DNA of 64,000 nucleotides from Ligilactobacillus apodemi DSM 16634 = JCM 16172 (GTDB lineage: Bacteria > Bacillota > Bacilli > Lactobacillales > Lactobacillaceae). Shown one piece after another: positions 28,425 through 37,028 of this stretch. Where the stretch lies: NCBI RefSeq assembly GCF_001434405.1, contig NZ_AZFT01000053.1:248001-312000 (forward strand), in the 5' to 3' direction. Under the pieces are notes generated by a model. It did not search any database. It saw only the letters and a list, made by a program, of their open reading frames with translations, and was not told the origin of the DNA. Positions within the stretch are counted from its first letter, which is position 1, and every line of letters begins with the position of its first letter. The position numbers and the translations under genes are program-made.

Positions 28425-29631
28425 TTTGTGGAATGAACGACAAAGTGCCCACCAAAGACAGATGTTTAAGTATTTACGTTATGTCTTTAACGACCATTTT
28501 GTCTTAGCGTTACTTTTTATTTTTGGTGGTTTGGGTTTAGGATATTCAAATTATTTGAAAAGTTTGCCTTTACATGCCGATTATTTTTATGCTAAGCCAC
28601 TGGTGGCTTTGATTTTAGTCGTTACCTTGCAAGTCGGAAATTTAGCGACTTTATTAAAATCAGCTGATATCGTATTTATTTCCCCGAAGCAAGCTGAAAT
28701 GCCAAGTTATTTGAATAAAGCATTTAATCATTCCTTGTTGTTTGCGTGGGGCTTTGATATCTTGGTGATGCTATGTTTAGCACCATTTTTACTGTATGCC
28801 ACGACTTTTACGAGTATCCAATTGATCTACTTAGGTTTAGTGGTACTTAGCTTGAAATATTTACTGTTAAAACGTCAATATCTGGCGCTGTATCAGCATA
28901 AATTTGCACAGTTAAGCTATAAATTGTTGCTTGATGTTTTTTTCAGTTTACTGATCTGTTTAGGCGCATTGTATTTCAATGGCTTGTATTTTGTCTTGAT
29001 CACGGCAGCGCTTGGAATTTATGTTGAACGCATGGTAAAACAAATCCAAACCCAAGAAGTCTTTTTATGGGAAGTAGCGATTGCAAATGAACAGGCAAGA
29101 ATGCTAGTATTGTACCGTTTCTTTAATCTATTTACGGACGTACCATTTCTGCAAGCGGCAGCGAAACGGCGAAAATATTTGGATCGCTTTTTGCCACGCC
29201 CAAAACCCAAGCACCCATATCATTATTTGTATTGGCGTGCCTTGGTGCGAAATGGTGAATACAGTGATTTGATCATCAGATTAAACCTTTTAGGTGCGAT
29301 CATTTTATATTTTGTCCACGAACCGTGGTTAGCTTTTTTAGTAAGTATCTTATTTATTTACATGTTAGGCTTCCAGTTGATGGCACTTTATCGTCATTTT
29401 GACGAGATCGTTTTTACTCACTTGTATCCAGTGACTGAAAAACAAAAATTACAAGCATTTCAACGAGTTTTGCAAGTAACTTTAGGCATTAGCGCACTTC
29501 TATTTGCCGTGATCAACAGTTTACAAACCAACACTTGGCTTTTAGGCGGAGAGATCGCAGTCGTCTTATTCCTTGAAATCATAGGATTAACTGGGCCTTA
29601 TCTAAAGTCACGGTTAGGAAAAAGAGCTTGA
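28417..29631 (+). CDS. ecsB: ABC transporter permease EcsB
   Basis: 404 aa polytopic membrane protein (about eight hydrophobic segments), with an N-terminal basic stretch LWNERQSAHQRQMFKYLRYV as in EcsB. Its first codons overlap the ecsA end by 8 bp. ATG 28417 has AGTAGGTGA 5 bp upstream; GTG 28408 lies inside that site. It is the likely partner of EcsA; the substrate is unknown. Confidence 0.88.
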   Translation: MLNLWNERQSAHQRQMFKYLRYVFNDHFVLALLFIFGGLGLGYSNYLKSLPLHADYFYAKPLVALILVVTLQVGNLATLLKSADIVFISPKQAEMPSYLNKAFNHSLLFAWGFDILVMLCLAPFLLYATTFTSIQLIYLGLVVLSLKYLLLKRQYLALYQHKFAQLSYKLLLDVFFSLLICLGALYFNGLYFVLITAALGIYVERMVKQIQTQEVFLWEVAIANEQARMLVLYRFFNLFTDVPFLQAAAKRRKYLDRFLPRPKPKHPYHYLYWRALVRNGEYSDLIIRLNLLGAIILYFVHEPWLAFLVSILFIYMLGFQLMALYRHFDEIVFTHLYPVTEKQKLQAFQRVLQVTLGISALLFAVINSLQTNTWLLGGEIAVVLFLEIIGLTGPYLKSRLGKRA

Positions 29632-29694
29632 CACTGATGTGAGTTCTTTGTAGACTTATCTTAGTTATCGATATTTTCAAAAGGAGAGCCCCAG

Positions 29695-30489
29695 ATGGAT
29701 TTCAATTTGGAACAAGGCTGGGAGATTCTTCCGATCGGTGGCGACACAGGTACTGCATATATGGCAGTAAATAACGATGAACGCATTTTTTTAAAGCGTA
29801 ATACTTCACCATTTTTAGCCGCTCTTTCGTTAGAGGAGATCGTGCCACGTTTGATTTGGTCTAAGCGCACCATTTCGGGTGACACTTTAACAGCTCAAGA
29901 ATGGTTGAATGGTCGTTCGCTCAAGCGTAATGAGATGTGTTCCTTACAAGTCTCGAAGTTGCTTTATCGCTTGCATCACTCGAGTTTATTGAAAAAAATG
30001 CTGTTGCAAGTTGGTGGTCAAGCATATACTCCAGCTGATTTATTAGCACAGTATTTTAATGGTTTAAGTGATGACTTGCGCCAACACCCGTTATTACACG
30101 ATGTTTCGTCACGTTTGAAAGAAAAACAGCCACAACTTGAACGCTCGAATTACGAAGTATGTCATGGCGATTTAAATCATAAAAACTGGCTCTTATCGGA
30201 GTCAGGACAGCTATATCTAGTGGACTGGGAGGCTGTTAAATTAGCCGATCCAGCCTTAGATCTTAGTATGTTAATGTGTCAATATGTCCCACGTAAAGAT
30301 TGGAAGCAATGGCTTGAGCGGTACGAAAAGCGTCTACCGACAGCCGAAATGATGATGCGCATCAATTGGTATGCCATGATCAATTTATTGCTGGTTATCA
30401 AGCATAACTATCAACGTGGTCATTTCCATGAAATGAACCAAGACATTATCAAGCTTAGTCAAGTAATCAAAAATCAAAATTATATTTGA
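29695..30489 (+). CDS. ytmP: Phosphotransferase (APH/choline-kinase fold), YtmP-like
   Basis: 264 aa kinase-like protein. The catalytic loop reads CHGDLNHKNWL (Asp about 158, Asn about 163) and the metal-binding motif LVDWEAVKLADPALDL follows. The N-terminal lobe is short. In Bacillus ytmP precedes trmB (ytmQ), the same order as here. The substrate is not established; a choline or sugar phosphotransferase role is possible. RBS AAAGGAG precedes ATG. Confidence 0.82.
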   Translation: MDFNLEQGWEILPIGGDTGTAYMAVNNDERIFLKRNTSPFLAALSLEEIVPRLIWSKRTISGDTLTAQEWLNGRSLKRNEMCSLQVSKLLYRLHHSSLLKKMLLQVGGQAYTPADLLAQYFNGLSDDLRQHPLLHDVSSRLKEKQPQLERSNYEVCHGDLNHKNWLLSESGQLYLVDWEAVKLADPALDLSMLMCQYVPRKDWKQWLERYEKRLPTAEMMMRINWYAMINLLLVIKHNYQRGHFHEMNQDIIKLSQVIKNQNYI

Positions 30490-30496
30490 AACTAAT

Positions 30497-30530
30497 GGGG
30501 ATGAAAGGCTCAAGCACCTTTTGTCCCTTA
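30497..30530 (+). terminator. Possible terminator after ytmP
   Basis: GGGATGAAAGG can pair with CCTTTTGTCCC using two G-U pairs around CTCAAGCA; the T run (TTATTT) is weak. Confidence 0.45.
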
Positions 30531-30586
30531 TTTAGTGAATTTAGTCATTATTTTGTAGGTTTATCAATAATACCGATTTAAAAAGA

Positions 30587-30620
30587 AAGGAAGTCTATGT
30601 AAGCAACCTACATTACATAG
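30587..30620 (+). promoter_or_regulatory. Start-stop minigene and hairpin in the trmB leader
   Basis: AAAGGAAG (30586-30593) is followed 3 bp later by ATGTAA (30597-30602), a start codon directly followed by stop. The same bases form one arm of a perfect 8-bp stem, CTATGTAA (30595-30602) with TTACATAG (30613-30620). The true trmB start at 30630 has only a weak AAGAAG. The layout suggests translational control or reinitiation. Confidence 0.4.
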
Positions 30621-30629
30621 CAAGAAGAT

Positions 30630-31274
30630 ATGCGTTTACGAAATAAACCTTGGGCAAAGCCTTTAATTGCAGAAAATCCGCAATACGTAGTCACTGACCC
30701 GGCTGCACTTAGAGGAAATTGGCAAAGCCGCTTTGAAAAAGAACAACCATTATACATTGAGATCGGAATGGGAAAAGGTCGTTTTATCGTTGAAATGGCT
30801 AAAAAATATCCTGAACGTAATTTCATTGGACTTGAGATGCAGACAGTTGCGACCGGGATTGCTTTGAAAAAACAAATCGAAGCAAAGTTACCCAATTTGC
30901 AATTAGTTTGTGCTAACGGTAGTGGTTTGACAGAATTTTTTGAACCCAATGAAGTTAGTGGCATCTATTTGAATTTTTCTGATCCTTGGCCTAAAAATCG
31001 CAATGAAAAACGGCGCTTGACTTATAAGAGCTTTTTAGCTCAATATGAAGAAGTTATGCAACCAACGGGTCATTTAGAATTTAAAACAGACAATCGTGGT
31101 TTGTTTGAGTATTCTTTGACTAGTTTAAATAATTACGGGATGGAATTCGATCAAGTTTGGCTTGATTTACATCAAACCCCAGATTTGACCGATAATGTGA
31201 TGACTGAATATGAAGAAAAATTCAGTCAAAAAGGGCAACCCATCTATAAACTTGAAGCGCATTTTAAGCATTAA
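30630..31274 (+). CDS. trmB: tRNA (guanine-N7)-methyltransferase
   Basis: Forms m7G46 in tRNA with SAM. It is 214 aa and begins with [13 protein letters not shown], characteristic of TrmB. The SAM-binding site has [15 protein letters not shown] (about 45), and the catalytic region has [16 protein letters not shown] (about 115) and [13 protein letters not shown] (about 150). It lies between ytmP and a thioredoxin-like gene, as in Bacillus. Confidence 0.95.
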   Translation: MRLRNKPWAKPLIAENPQYVVTDPAALRGNWQSRFEKEQPLYIEIGMGKGRFIVEMAKKYPERNFIGLEMQTVATGIALKKQIEAKLPNLQLVCANGSGLTEFFEPNEVSGIYLNFSDPWPKNRNEKRRLTYKSFLAQYEEVMQPTGHLEFKTDNRGLFEYSLTSLNNYGMEFDQVWLDLHQTPDLTDNVMTEYEEKFSQKGQPIYKLEAHFKH

Positions 31275-31356
31275 GCAAATAAATTTTAAAACAAGGTGAG
31301 GTAAGTTATAATACAAAAAGTAAGTAAATTAATTTATCTCGGAGGAGTTTTTGAAA

Positions 31357-31674
31357 ATGGAAAAATTAGCAAAATTGGATAAAAAGGCGTTAGAAGAAAA
31401 ATTAAGTTCGGGTAAGTATGTATTATTTTTTACTGCTAACTGGTGTCCTGATTGTCGTTTTATCAAGCCAGCAATGCCAGAGATCGAAGCAGAATACAAA
31501 GATTATGAATTTATTTTAGTTGACCGTGATGAAAATATTGACCTTTGTCAAGAAATGATGATCATGGGGATCCCAAGCTTTGTTGTTTATGAAGATGGTC
31601 AAGAAAAAGCTCGTTTTGTAAACAAAGATCGTAAAACCAAACAAGAAGTTGAAGACTTTTTGAATAATATTTAG
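31357..31674 (+). CDS. ytpP: Thioredoxin-like protein (YtpP type)
   Basis: 105 aa thioredoxin fold with active site CPDC in FTANWCPDCRFIKP (about 26-35) and the cis-Pro motif MGIPSFVVY (about 70). It is a low-potential redox or monothiol-exchange protein in the cytosol. ATG 31357 is chosen because GGAGGAG ends 9 bp before it; TTG 31351 would be only 3 bp away. The position between trmB and ytpR matches ytpP. Confidence 0.88.
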   Translation: MEKLAKLDKKALEEKLSSGKYVLFFTANWCPDCRFIKPAMPEIEAEYKDYEFILVDRDENIDLCQEMMIMGIPSFVVYEDGQEKARFVNKDRKTKQEVEDFLNNI

Positions 31675-31695
31675 AAAAAGGAAGTATTGAAGATA

Positions 31696-32337
31696 ATGTT
31701 AATTTCTAGCTATAATCCAACCCAAATGGGTGATGTTTTATTGACGATGATCCGTCCAGAAACGGCTGAACAAGCCAGCGAACAAAAAGGCGATATCGTT
31801 AGAATTTATGATGTTAAAACACAAGAAACATTAGGGTTCAATTTTTTAGCAGCCACACAAATTTTGGCGGATCTAACAGGAAATGGTCAGGTGTTTTTAG
31901 ATGCTAAGCAAGTTTCTGAGTTGAATCAAGCATTGCAAGCAGCTGGTTTTGAACCTGAATTAGAGTATGACGCTGAACCTAAATTTGTGGTTGGATATGT
32001 AGCTGAGTTAGCGGAACATCCAGATTCTGATCATTTGCACATTGCTAAGATCACAGTTGATAATGACCAAACGCTTCAAATCGTGTGCGGTGCGCCCAAT
32101 ATTGAAGCGGGTCAAAACGTGGTCGTAGCTAAAATCGGGGCGATGATGCCAAACGGGGCGATGATCTGGCCCGGTAAATTACGTGGTGTAGAAAGCTTTG
32201 GGATGCTATGTGCTGCTAGAGAATTAGCGTTACCAAATGCCCCTCAAGCTCGCGGAATCTTAGTGCTTGATCCAATAGAATTTAAAGTCGGCGAAGCATT
32301 TGATTTTGAAAAAGCAGCTCAATTATTTGTTGACTAG
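31696..32337 (+). CDS. ytpR: YtpR-type tRNA-binding-domain protein
   Basis: 213 aa. The N-terminal domain (about 1-90, DUF4479-like) precedes a C-terminal EMAP/PheT-like OB-fold (about 95-205): FVVGYVAELAEHPDSDHLHIAKI, then QIVCGAPNIEAGQNVVVA and GMLCAARELAL. The fold binds tRNA in synthetase-linked proteins; this stand-alone form has no settled role. The start is uncertain: ATG 31696 matches family N-termini, and TTG 31687 is too near AAGGAAG. Confidence 0.85.
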   Translation: MLISSYNPTQMGDVLLTMIRPETAEQASEQKGDIVRIYDVKTQETLGFNFLAATQILADLTGNGQVFLDAKQVSELNQALQAAGFEPELEYDAEPKFVVGYVAELAEHPDSDHLHIAKITVDNDQTLQIVCGAPNIEAGQNVVVAKIGAMMPNGAMIWPGKLRGVESFGMLCAARELALPNAPQARGILVLDPIEFKVGEAFDFEKAAQLFVD

Positions 32338-32340
32338 AAA

Positions 32341-32377
32341 AAATGCCTAGAATGAAAATTCTGGGCATTTTTATTTT
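32341..32377 (+). terminator. Terminator of ytpR
   Basis: AAATGCCTAGAAT pairs with ATTCTGGGCATTT (one T-G) around GAAA, then a T-rich run. Confidence 0.85.
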
Positions 32378-32403
32378 TAAGTAAGAATAAAATTAATTAA
32401 TCC

Positions 32404-32432
32404 AAGTACTAAAAGGGAAAGTACTTTTTTCT
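32404..32432 (+). terminator. Second hairpin with T run before sftA
   Basis: AAGTACT pairs with AGTACTT followed by TTTTT, 30 bp after the first terminator. A TATAAT box follows at 32448-32453 without a recognisable -35, the likely promoter region for the next gene. Confidence 0.5.
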
Positions 32433-32536
32433 TGAACGATTTCTTACTATAATGGAATTAATGAATATTGCAGTCAAAAGCTGTAATTGCCTCCTATGAC
32501 ATAGGGAAGTTAGTTTAAAAAGTTAGGATGAAAGCA

Positions 32537-34756
32537 ATGGAACATTATGATGGCCCAGCTTTTTACAGAAACAATAGTCAAAAAGAAACCACACCTAAAC
32601 GTGTTGAGCAACCAGCCAAGTCTGTTGCTAAAACTGAAACTGTAAAAAGACCACAAAAAAATTCTGCTAAAAAAGCAGAAAAACTTCAGGATTTCGCAAC
32701 CCGGGCATTTAGTCCCAAGTATGTTCCACGTTCAGTAGTTTCACGGCAAAGTAATACGAAGAAAACAGATTATGAAAAATTGATCTGGTCAATGAAAAAA
32801 GAGCCCGATGATTATTTATTATTTGAAAGTACTGTTTTTTTAGGAACAAAAGCAATTGATCTCACGGTTAAAAATCCGATTGTTTCGGTAGAAAAACAAA
32901 GTGAGACTTCAACTATAGATAAGATCGCTAGTGAAAAAGTAAGTGAAGTTAGTGGTAGTACGACTGAAGTACCTTCGCTCAGTGAATCTGCCAGTGAATT
33001 TATTAGCCAAAGTGAAGTTAGTTCAAGTGAACTTCAAACACAGGCAATTCCAAGTGATTCAGCTGATCAGAGCGCTAGTGTAGCCACTTCAGAAGAGTCT
33101 GTAAGTCAAGTAATTCGTAGCGAAAGTGTAGTTTCAGATAGCAGTCAAAGTGAAAGTGGATCTGAATCATTATCTGTACAAGCTTACCATACTAGTCAGT
33201 CTCAAACTGAAACTAATGTAGTACGTGAAAAAATGACTGGTTTAAAAGCAGCGATGGCACATGAAGCAAATCTTGTTGAACAAGAAAAACAAGAATCTTT
33301 ACAAGTCACTCCGCAAATGACACAAGATTTTGACCAAAAAGGTTACCAACTTCCACCATTAAGCTTATTGCCTGCTCCCGTGATCGAAGATGACCCTAAG
33401 TTGGATGAATGGGTCAATGAGCAAGTAGTAACTTTAAATGAGACGCTTAAAGCTTTCCACGTCGATGCCACAGTAAGCGATTGGACGATCGGACCAACCG
33501 TTACACAGTTTGAATTAACATTGGGTCGTGGGGTTAAAGTCAACAAGATCACCAACTTGACCGATGATTTAAAATTAGCTTTAGCAGCTAAAGATATTCG
33601 GATCGAAGCCCCAATTCCAGGTAAGAGTAGTGTAGGGATCGAGATCCCTAACAAAGTATCACGTCCAGTAATGTTATCGGAAGTGTTATGCTCACAAAAA
33701 TTTCAAACAGCCTCTTCACCTTTAACGATCGCCTTAGGTGTAGATCTTTTTGGTGAACCACAGATCACCGATATCCAAAAGATGCCTCACGGTTTGATCG
33801 CAGGTGCGACTGGCTCAGGGAAATCTGTCTTTATCAATAGTTTATTAGTTTCTCTCTTGTATAAAGCTTCACCAAATGAAGTTAAGTTAGTCTTGATCGA
33901 CCCTAAAGCAGTTGAAATGGCTCCATATCATGATCTACCACATCTTTTGGCACCGGTGATTTTTGATCCGCAAGCCGCTGCTGCAGCCCTTAAGTGGTTG
34001 GTTAATGAAATGGAAGAACGTTATCAACGTTTAGCCGCAGCAGGAGCAAGAAATATTGAAGCGTATAATCAAAAAGCTAAGGCAGCTGGCGAATATGGCT
34101 TACAATTGCCGTATATCGTAGTCATCATTGATGAGTTAGCAGATTTGATGATGGCAGCGTCCTCAGAAGTTCAAGATTATATCGCAAGGATCACCCAAAA
34201 AGCTCGAGCTGCTGGGATCCACTTGATCGTAGCAACACAACGCCCGAGTGTGGATGTTGTTACTGGGACGATCAAAAACAATATTCCAACTAGAATTGCG
34301 TTTATGGTCGCTAGTCAAGTTGATTCACGGACTATTTTAGATACAGCTGGAGCTGAGCGCCTTTTAGGCCGAGGAGATATGTTGTATCTGGGCAATGGTT
34401 CAGGTCAACCAATGCGTCTGCAAGGAACGTATATTGAAGATGAAGTTGATTTTGTGACTGATTTTATCAGACAACAAGGTAAACCACGGTATGCGTTTGA
34501 CCCAGATAATCTAAAGAAACGCGCTTTAGAGACAGAAAAACAAGATGAGTTAATGCCACGAGTTTTAGATTATATCGTTAATGAAGAAACGATCTCGACT
34601 TCTAAGTTACAACGAGTTTTTTCGATCGGATATAATCGTGCGGCTAGCTTGATCGAAGATTTAGAAGCTAAACAATATATATCACCAGCGCATGGTGCTA
34701 AACCACGGAAAGTCTTTTTGACCCAAGAAGGTTTAGATAAATTACGTACAAACTGA
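32537..34756 (+). CDS. sftA: Soluble FtsK/SpoIIIE-type DNA translocase (SftA-like)
   Basis: 739 aa DNA pump acting at the division septum to clear the chromosome. There is no N-terminal membrane segment; instead residues 1-260 are a charged and then Ser/Glu-rich disordered linker with many SES/SQSE repeats. The motor follows: alpha/beta core (about 270-400), Walker A GATGSGKS (about 423), Walker B VVIIDELADLMM (about 530) and ATQRPSVDVVTGTIK. A C-terminal winged-helix gamma domain (about 680-735) reads skewed DNA motifs. The ytpP-ytpR-sftA order is that of Bacillus. ATG 32537 is preferred, with TAGGATG upstream; ATG 32528 has no spacing. Confidence 0.9.
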   Translation: MEHYDGPAFYRNNSQKETTPKRVEQPAKSVAKTETVKRPQKNSAKKAEKLQDFATRAFSPKYVPRSVVSRQSNTKKTDYEKLIWSMKKEPDDYLLFESTVFLGTKAIDLTVKNPIVSVEKQSETSTIDKIASEKVSEVSGSTTEVPSLSESASEFISQSEVSSSELQTQAIPSDSADQSASVATSEESVSQVIRSESVVSDSSQSESGSESLSVQAYHTSQSQTETNVVREKMTGLKAAMAHEANLVEQEKQESLQVTPQMTQDFDQKGYQLPPLSLLPAPVIEDDPKLDEWVNEQVVTLNETLKAFHVDATVSDWTIGPTVTQFELTLGRGVKVNKITNLTDDLKLALAAKDIRIEAPIPGKSSVGIEIPNKVSRPVMLSEVLCSQKFQTASSPLTIALGVDLFGEPQITDIQKMPHGLIAGATGSGKSVFINSLLVSLLYKASPNEVKLVLIDPKAVEMAPYHDLPHLLAPVIFDPQAAAAALKWLVNEMEERYQRLAAAGARNIEAYNQKAKAAGEYGLQLPYIVVIIDELADLMMAASSEVQDYIARITQKARAAGIHLIVATQRPSVDVVTGTIKNNIPTRIAFMVASQVDSRTILDTAGAERLLGRGDMLYLGNGSGQPMRLQGTYIEDEVDFVTDFIRQQGKPRYAFDPDNLKKRALETEKQDELMPRVLDYIVNEETISTSKLQRVFSIGYNRAASLIEDLEAKQYISPAHGAKPRKVFLTQEGLDKLRTN

Positions 34757-34760
34757 TAAA

Positions 34761-34805
34761 AGACCAGGTAAAACTAAAGGTTCTTAGTTTTACCTGGTCT
34801 TTTTA
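34761..34805. terminator. Bidirectional terminator between sftA and esterase
   Basis: Perfect 17-bp stem from AGACCAGGTAAAACTAA and its complement with a 6-nt loop, flanked by A on the left and T on the right. It serves both convergent genes. Confidence 0.92.
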
Positions 34806-34814
34806 CTATTGATA

Positions 34815-35648
34815 TCACCATTCGTTAAAGATGAAATTTAAAAATTCAGAAAAATGTTTAGCCCAGTAATACTCGTGATGTGATTCATTGGCAAAAATCC
34901 GCAATCGAATTCGTGAAACCGGTAATCCAGTTTGAAGTAATGCATGTTGATAGTTTAATGCTTCGTCAATATAGGCTTGAGCTTGCTGGTTAGGTGGTAA
35001 GACATCATCGTCGCCAGCATCACTTTCATTGGCACCAGTTTGAATATAAACTTTGGCATTTTTGTCGAGCGGATGAGTATAGATGAATTGTGAAAATTTA
35101 TCGGCGCGTAACCAAGCTGCACTAGAAAAAACACCTAAATTTCCAAAAATTTCGGGATATAAGGCACCGATATAAGCGGTGATATATCCTCCCATGGAAC
35201 TGCCGGCTAAGAGTGTATTTTCTTTGGCAGGTAATGTGCGATATTTTCGGTCGATAAAAGGTTTAAGCTCTCGAGCTAGCCAATCAGCATAATTTTTACC
35301 TAACCCACCAAAAGAATTTAAGCCCCCGTCTTTAAAAAAGGTAGTTTTCCAAGGAGCGTATTCATCTAAGCGATATTCACCTGAATTATCGATACCAACA
35401 ACGATCATCGGAGGAATTTCAGGATGACTTTTGATCAATGGGATGATTTTCCAAGAATATCCTGCAAAGGCTTCATGACTGTGAAAAACATTTTGCCCGT
35501 CATGCAAATAAAGGACAGGATATCTTTTAGTAGGTTCATTAAAATAATCTTGTGGTAATAAGACTCTGACGCGACGTTTTTCAGGAGAATAGGGAACTGT
35601 CAAATAATGAGTTTTTAATTCTAAGTAAAAATTATTCGTATAGACCAT
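34815..35648 (-). CDS. Putative esterase (alpha/beta hydrolase, esterase-D-like)
   Basis: 277 aa. It has RVLLPQDYFNEPTKRYPVLYLHDGQNVF near the N-terminus (typical of the PF00756 esterase family), nucleophile Ser in LLAGSSMGGYITA (about residue 147), Asp in the ANESDAGDDD region and a C-terminal His in NESHHEYYW. No signal peptide is seen, so it is cytosolic. The start has no strong ribosome binding site. It is preceded on the same strand by a small broken gene, and a second esterase gene is divergent. The substrate is unknown. Confidence 0.85.
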   Translation of the reverse strand: MVYTNNFYLELKTHYLTVPYSPEKRRVRVLLPQDYFNEPTKRYPVLYLHDGQNVFHSHEAFAGYSWKIIPLIKSHPEIPPMIVVGIDNSGEYRLDEYAPWKTTFFKDGGLNSFGGLGKNYADWLARELKPFIDRKYRTLPAKENTLLAGSSMGGYITAYIGALYPEIFGNLGVFSSAAWLRADKFSQFIYTHPLDKNAKVYIQTGANESDAGDDDVLPPNQQAQAYIDEALNYQHALLQTGLPVSRIRLRIFANESHHEYYWAKHFSEFLNFIFNEW

Positions 35649-35718
35649 AATTTATGTGTAGCGCTAGCAAATAGCGTCCTTTCTAAAAAATATTATGATT
35701 GATCATTCGATTATTATT

Positions 35719-35917
35719 TCAGTCTGAGGAGATGTTTGGTGTTGCTCCAGCGTGTTGTCGTTTTGCGTCCCAAAAATGAGCTGCCAACCGATGAAGACTA
35801 TTAAAAGTCATACAGATCAAATAAAAAAGCATTTTAAATGGATGGAAAACCCAGACTAAAGGGATGTTTCACTCTAAAAATTTTTTTGATCTTTTGTTTT
35901 TCTTCTTCATTCCACAT
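35719..35917 (-). pseudogene. Small frameshifted gene (about 65 codons)
   Basis: ATG 35917 on the minus strand has AGAGGTGA 5 bp upstream and reads MWNEEEKQKIKKIFRVKHP before running into a stop after 27 codons. The next frame continues VWVFHPFKMLFYLICMTFN and HRLAAHFWDAKRQHAG to a stop at 35719. Total length is 199 nt, so one base too many breaks a 65-aa protein near CATCCCTTTAG (about 35855-35862). The product would be a small basic protein with one hydrophobic segment. I do not recognise it. A minus-strand TATAAT lies at 36000-36005. Confidence 0.5.
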
Positions 35918-35929
35918 ATCGTTCACCTC

Positions 35930-36240
35930 TTATCTTTGTGCTAAAGCAAGCAATTAAAGGTGTTTGCAAAAACAGTTCAAACGAGTTCTTTACACTTTAA
36001 TTATACAATATTTTTGAAATTTTTATTAAAAAATACCAATTAAATTGCTAAATGATTAAAAAGAACTAATTTTATATGGTGAAAACTATTCACAAGGAAG
36101 AAATTTTGTGATAATATTAACAAAAAATTAGAGTAAATTAAAAGATATTTTTATGTTTTTTAGCGAAAATAAAACATAGATTAACTGTTTTATGAGAAGG
36201 AATCGTGAATAAAAATTAAAAAGTGTTATGAAAATAGAGA
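35930..36240. other. AT-rich divergent regulatory region
   Basis: About 310 bp between the small minus-strand gene and the divergent esterase. It is very AT-rich with A/T tracts. I see a minus-strand extended -10 (TGTATAAT-like; plus ATTATA at 36000-36005) and no open reading frame, hairpin or repeat I can support. Confidence 0.4.
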
Positions 36241-36258
36241 TGGATGGGGAGAAATACA

Positions 36259-37005
36259 ATGTTTTTTGAAAATCGCTATTTACATAGTCAAAATTTAGGT
36301 CGTGATATGGGGTTTAATGTTTATGGGCATGCAGGTAAGCCTATTTTAGTCTTTCCATCATCAGGTGGGAGTCATGCTGAATATGGTGATTTTGGGATGA
36401 TCGCAGCTTGTGAACCGTGGATCACTAGTGGTAAAGTTCGCTTTTATACCCCAGATTCATATGACAATGAGTCATGGGAAGCTAGTTGGAAATCGCCACA
36501 TGACCGTGCTTTAGCTCATGAAGCATATGCGCGTTTTATTATTGATGAATTTGTTCCATTGATCCGTGCTGAAAATGATTGGCAAGGAGGTTTGCTAGCT
36601 ACAGGCTGTTCAATGGGGGCCTATCATGCGGTGAACTTTGGGCTTAAATATCCGACCGTTTTTGATACCGTTATTTCTTTGAGTGGATTATACGATATTC
36701 GCTTTTTATGTGGTGACTATGGCAACGACGAGTTAGTTTATTTAAATTCTCCGGTTGACTATTTGGGAAATTTAGCCGATACGTGGTTTTTAGAACAATA
36801 TGCTAAGAACACCTATATTATTTGTACTGGATTGGGACCATGGGAAGAAGTCGAAGAAACTAAAAAATTAGAACGAGCCTTTCAACATAAGCATATCCCT
36901 GGTTGGTTTGATTATTGGGGCGAAGATGTTTCTCATGATTGGATCTGGTGGCGCAAACAAATGCCATATTATTTAGGAAAATTAGTTGAACTTGGACAGC
37001 TTTGA
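36259..37005 (+). CDS. Esterase family protein (alpha/beta hydrolase)
   Basis: 248 aa. It has PILVFPSSGGSHAEYGDFGM near the N-terminus, nucleophile Ser in ATGCSMGAYHAVNFGLKYP (about 117), Asp in the CTGLGPWEEVEE region and a C-terminal His in SHDWIWWRKQ. This is a second esterase-D/antigen-85-like fold, cytosolic. ATG 36259 has GGGGAG 7 bp upstream; ATG 36244 lies before it. It is followed 23 bp later by an ATP-grasp gene, and a related esterase is divergent. The three probably work on one pathway. Confidence 0.85.
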   Translation: MFFENRYLHSQNLGRDMGFNVYGHAGKPILVFPSSGGSHAEYGDFGMIAACEPWITSGKVRFYTPDSYDNESWEASWKSPHDRALAHEAYARFIIDEFVPLIRAENDWQGGLLATGCSMGAYHAVNFGLKYPTVFDTVISLSGLYDIRFLCGDYGNDELVYLNSPVDYLGNLADTWFLEQYAKNTYIICTGLGPWEEVEETKKLERAFQHKHIPGWFDYWGEDVSHDWIWWRKQMPYYLGKLVELGQL

Positions 37006-37028
37006 TAGCGATAGAAAGGAAGAATTTA

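Noticed and set aside
32900-33240. Ser/Glu repeats in sftA as a DNA repeat or CRISPR-like array
   Set aside because: No conserved repeat/spacer pattern; it is a low-complexity protein linker in a continuous reading frame.
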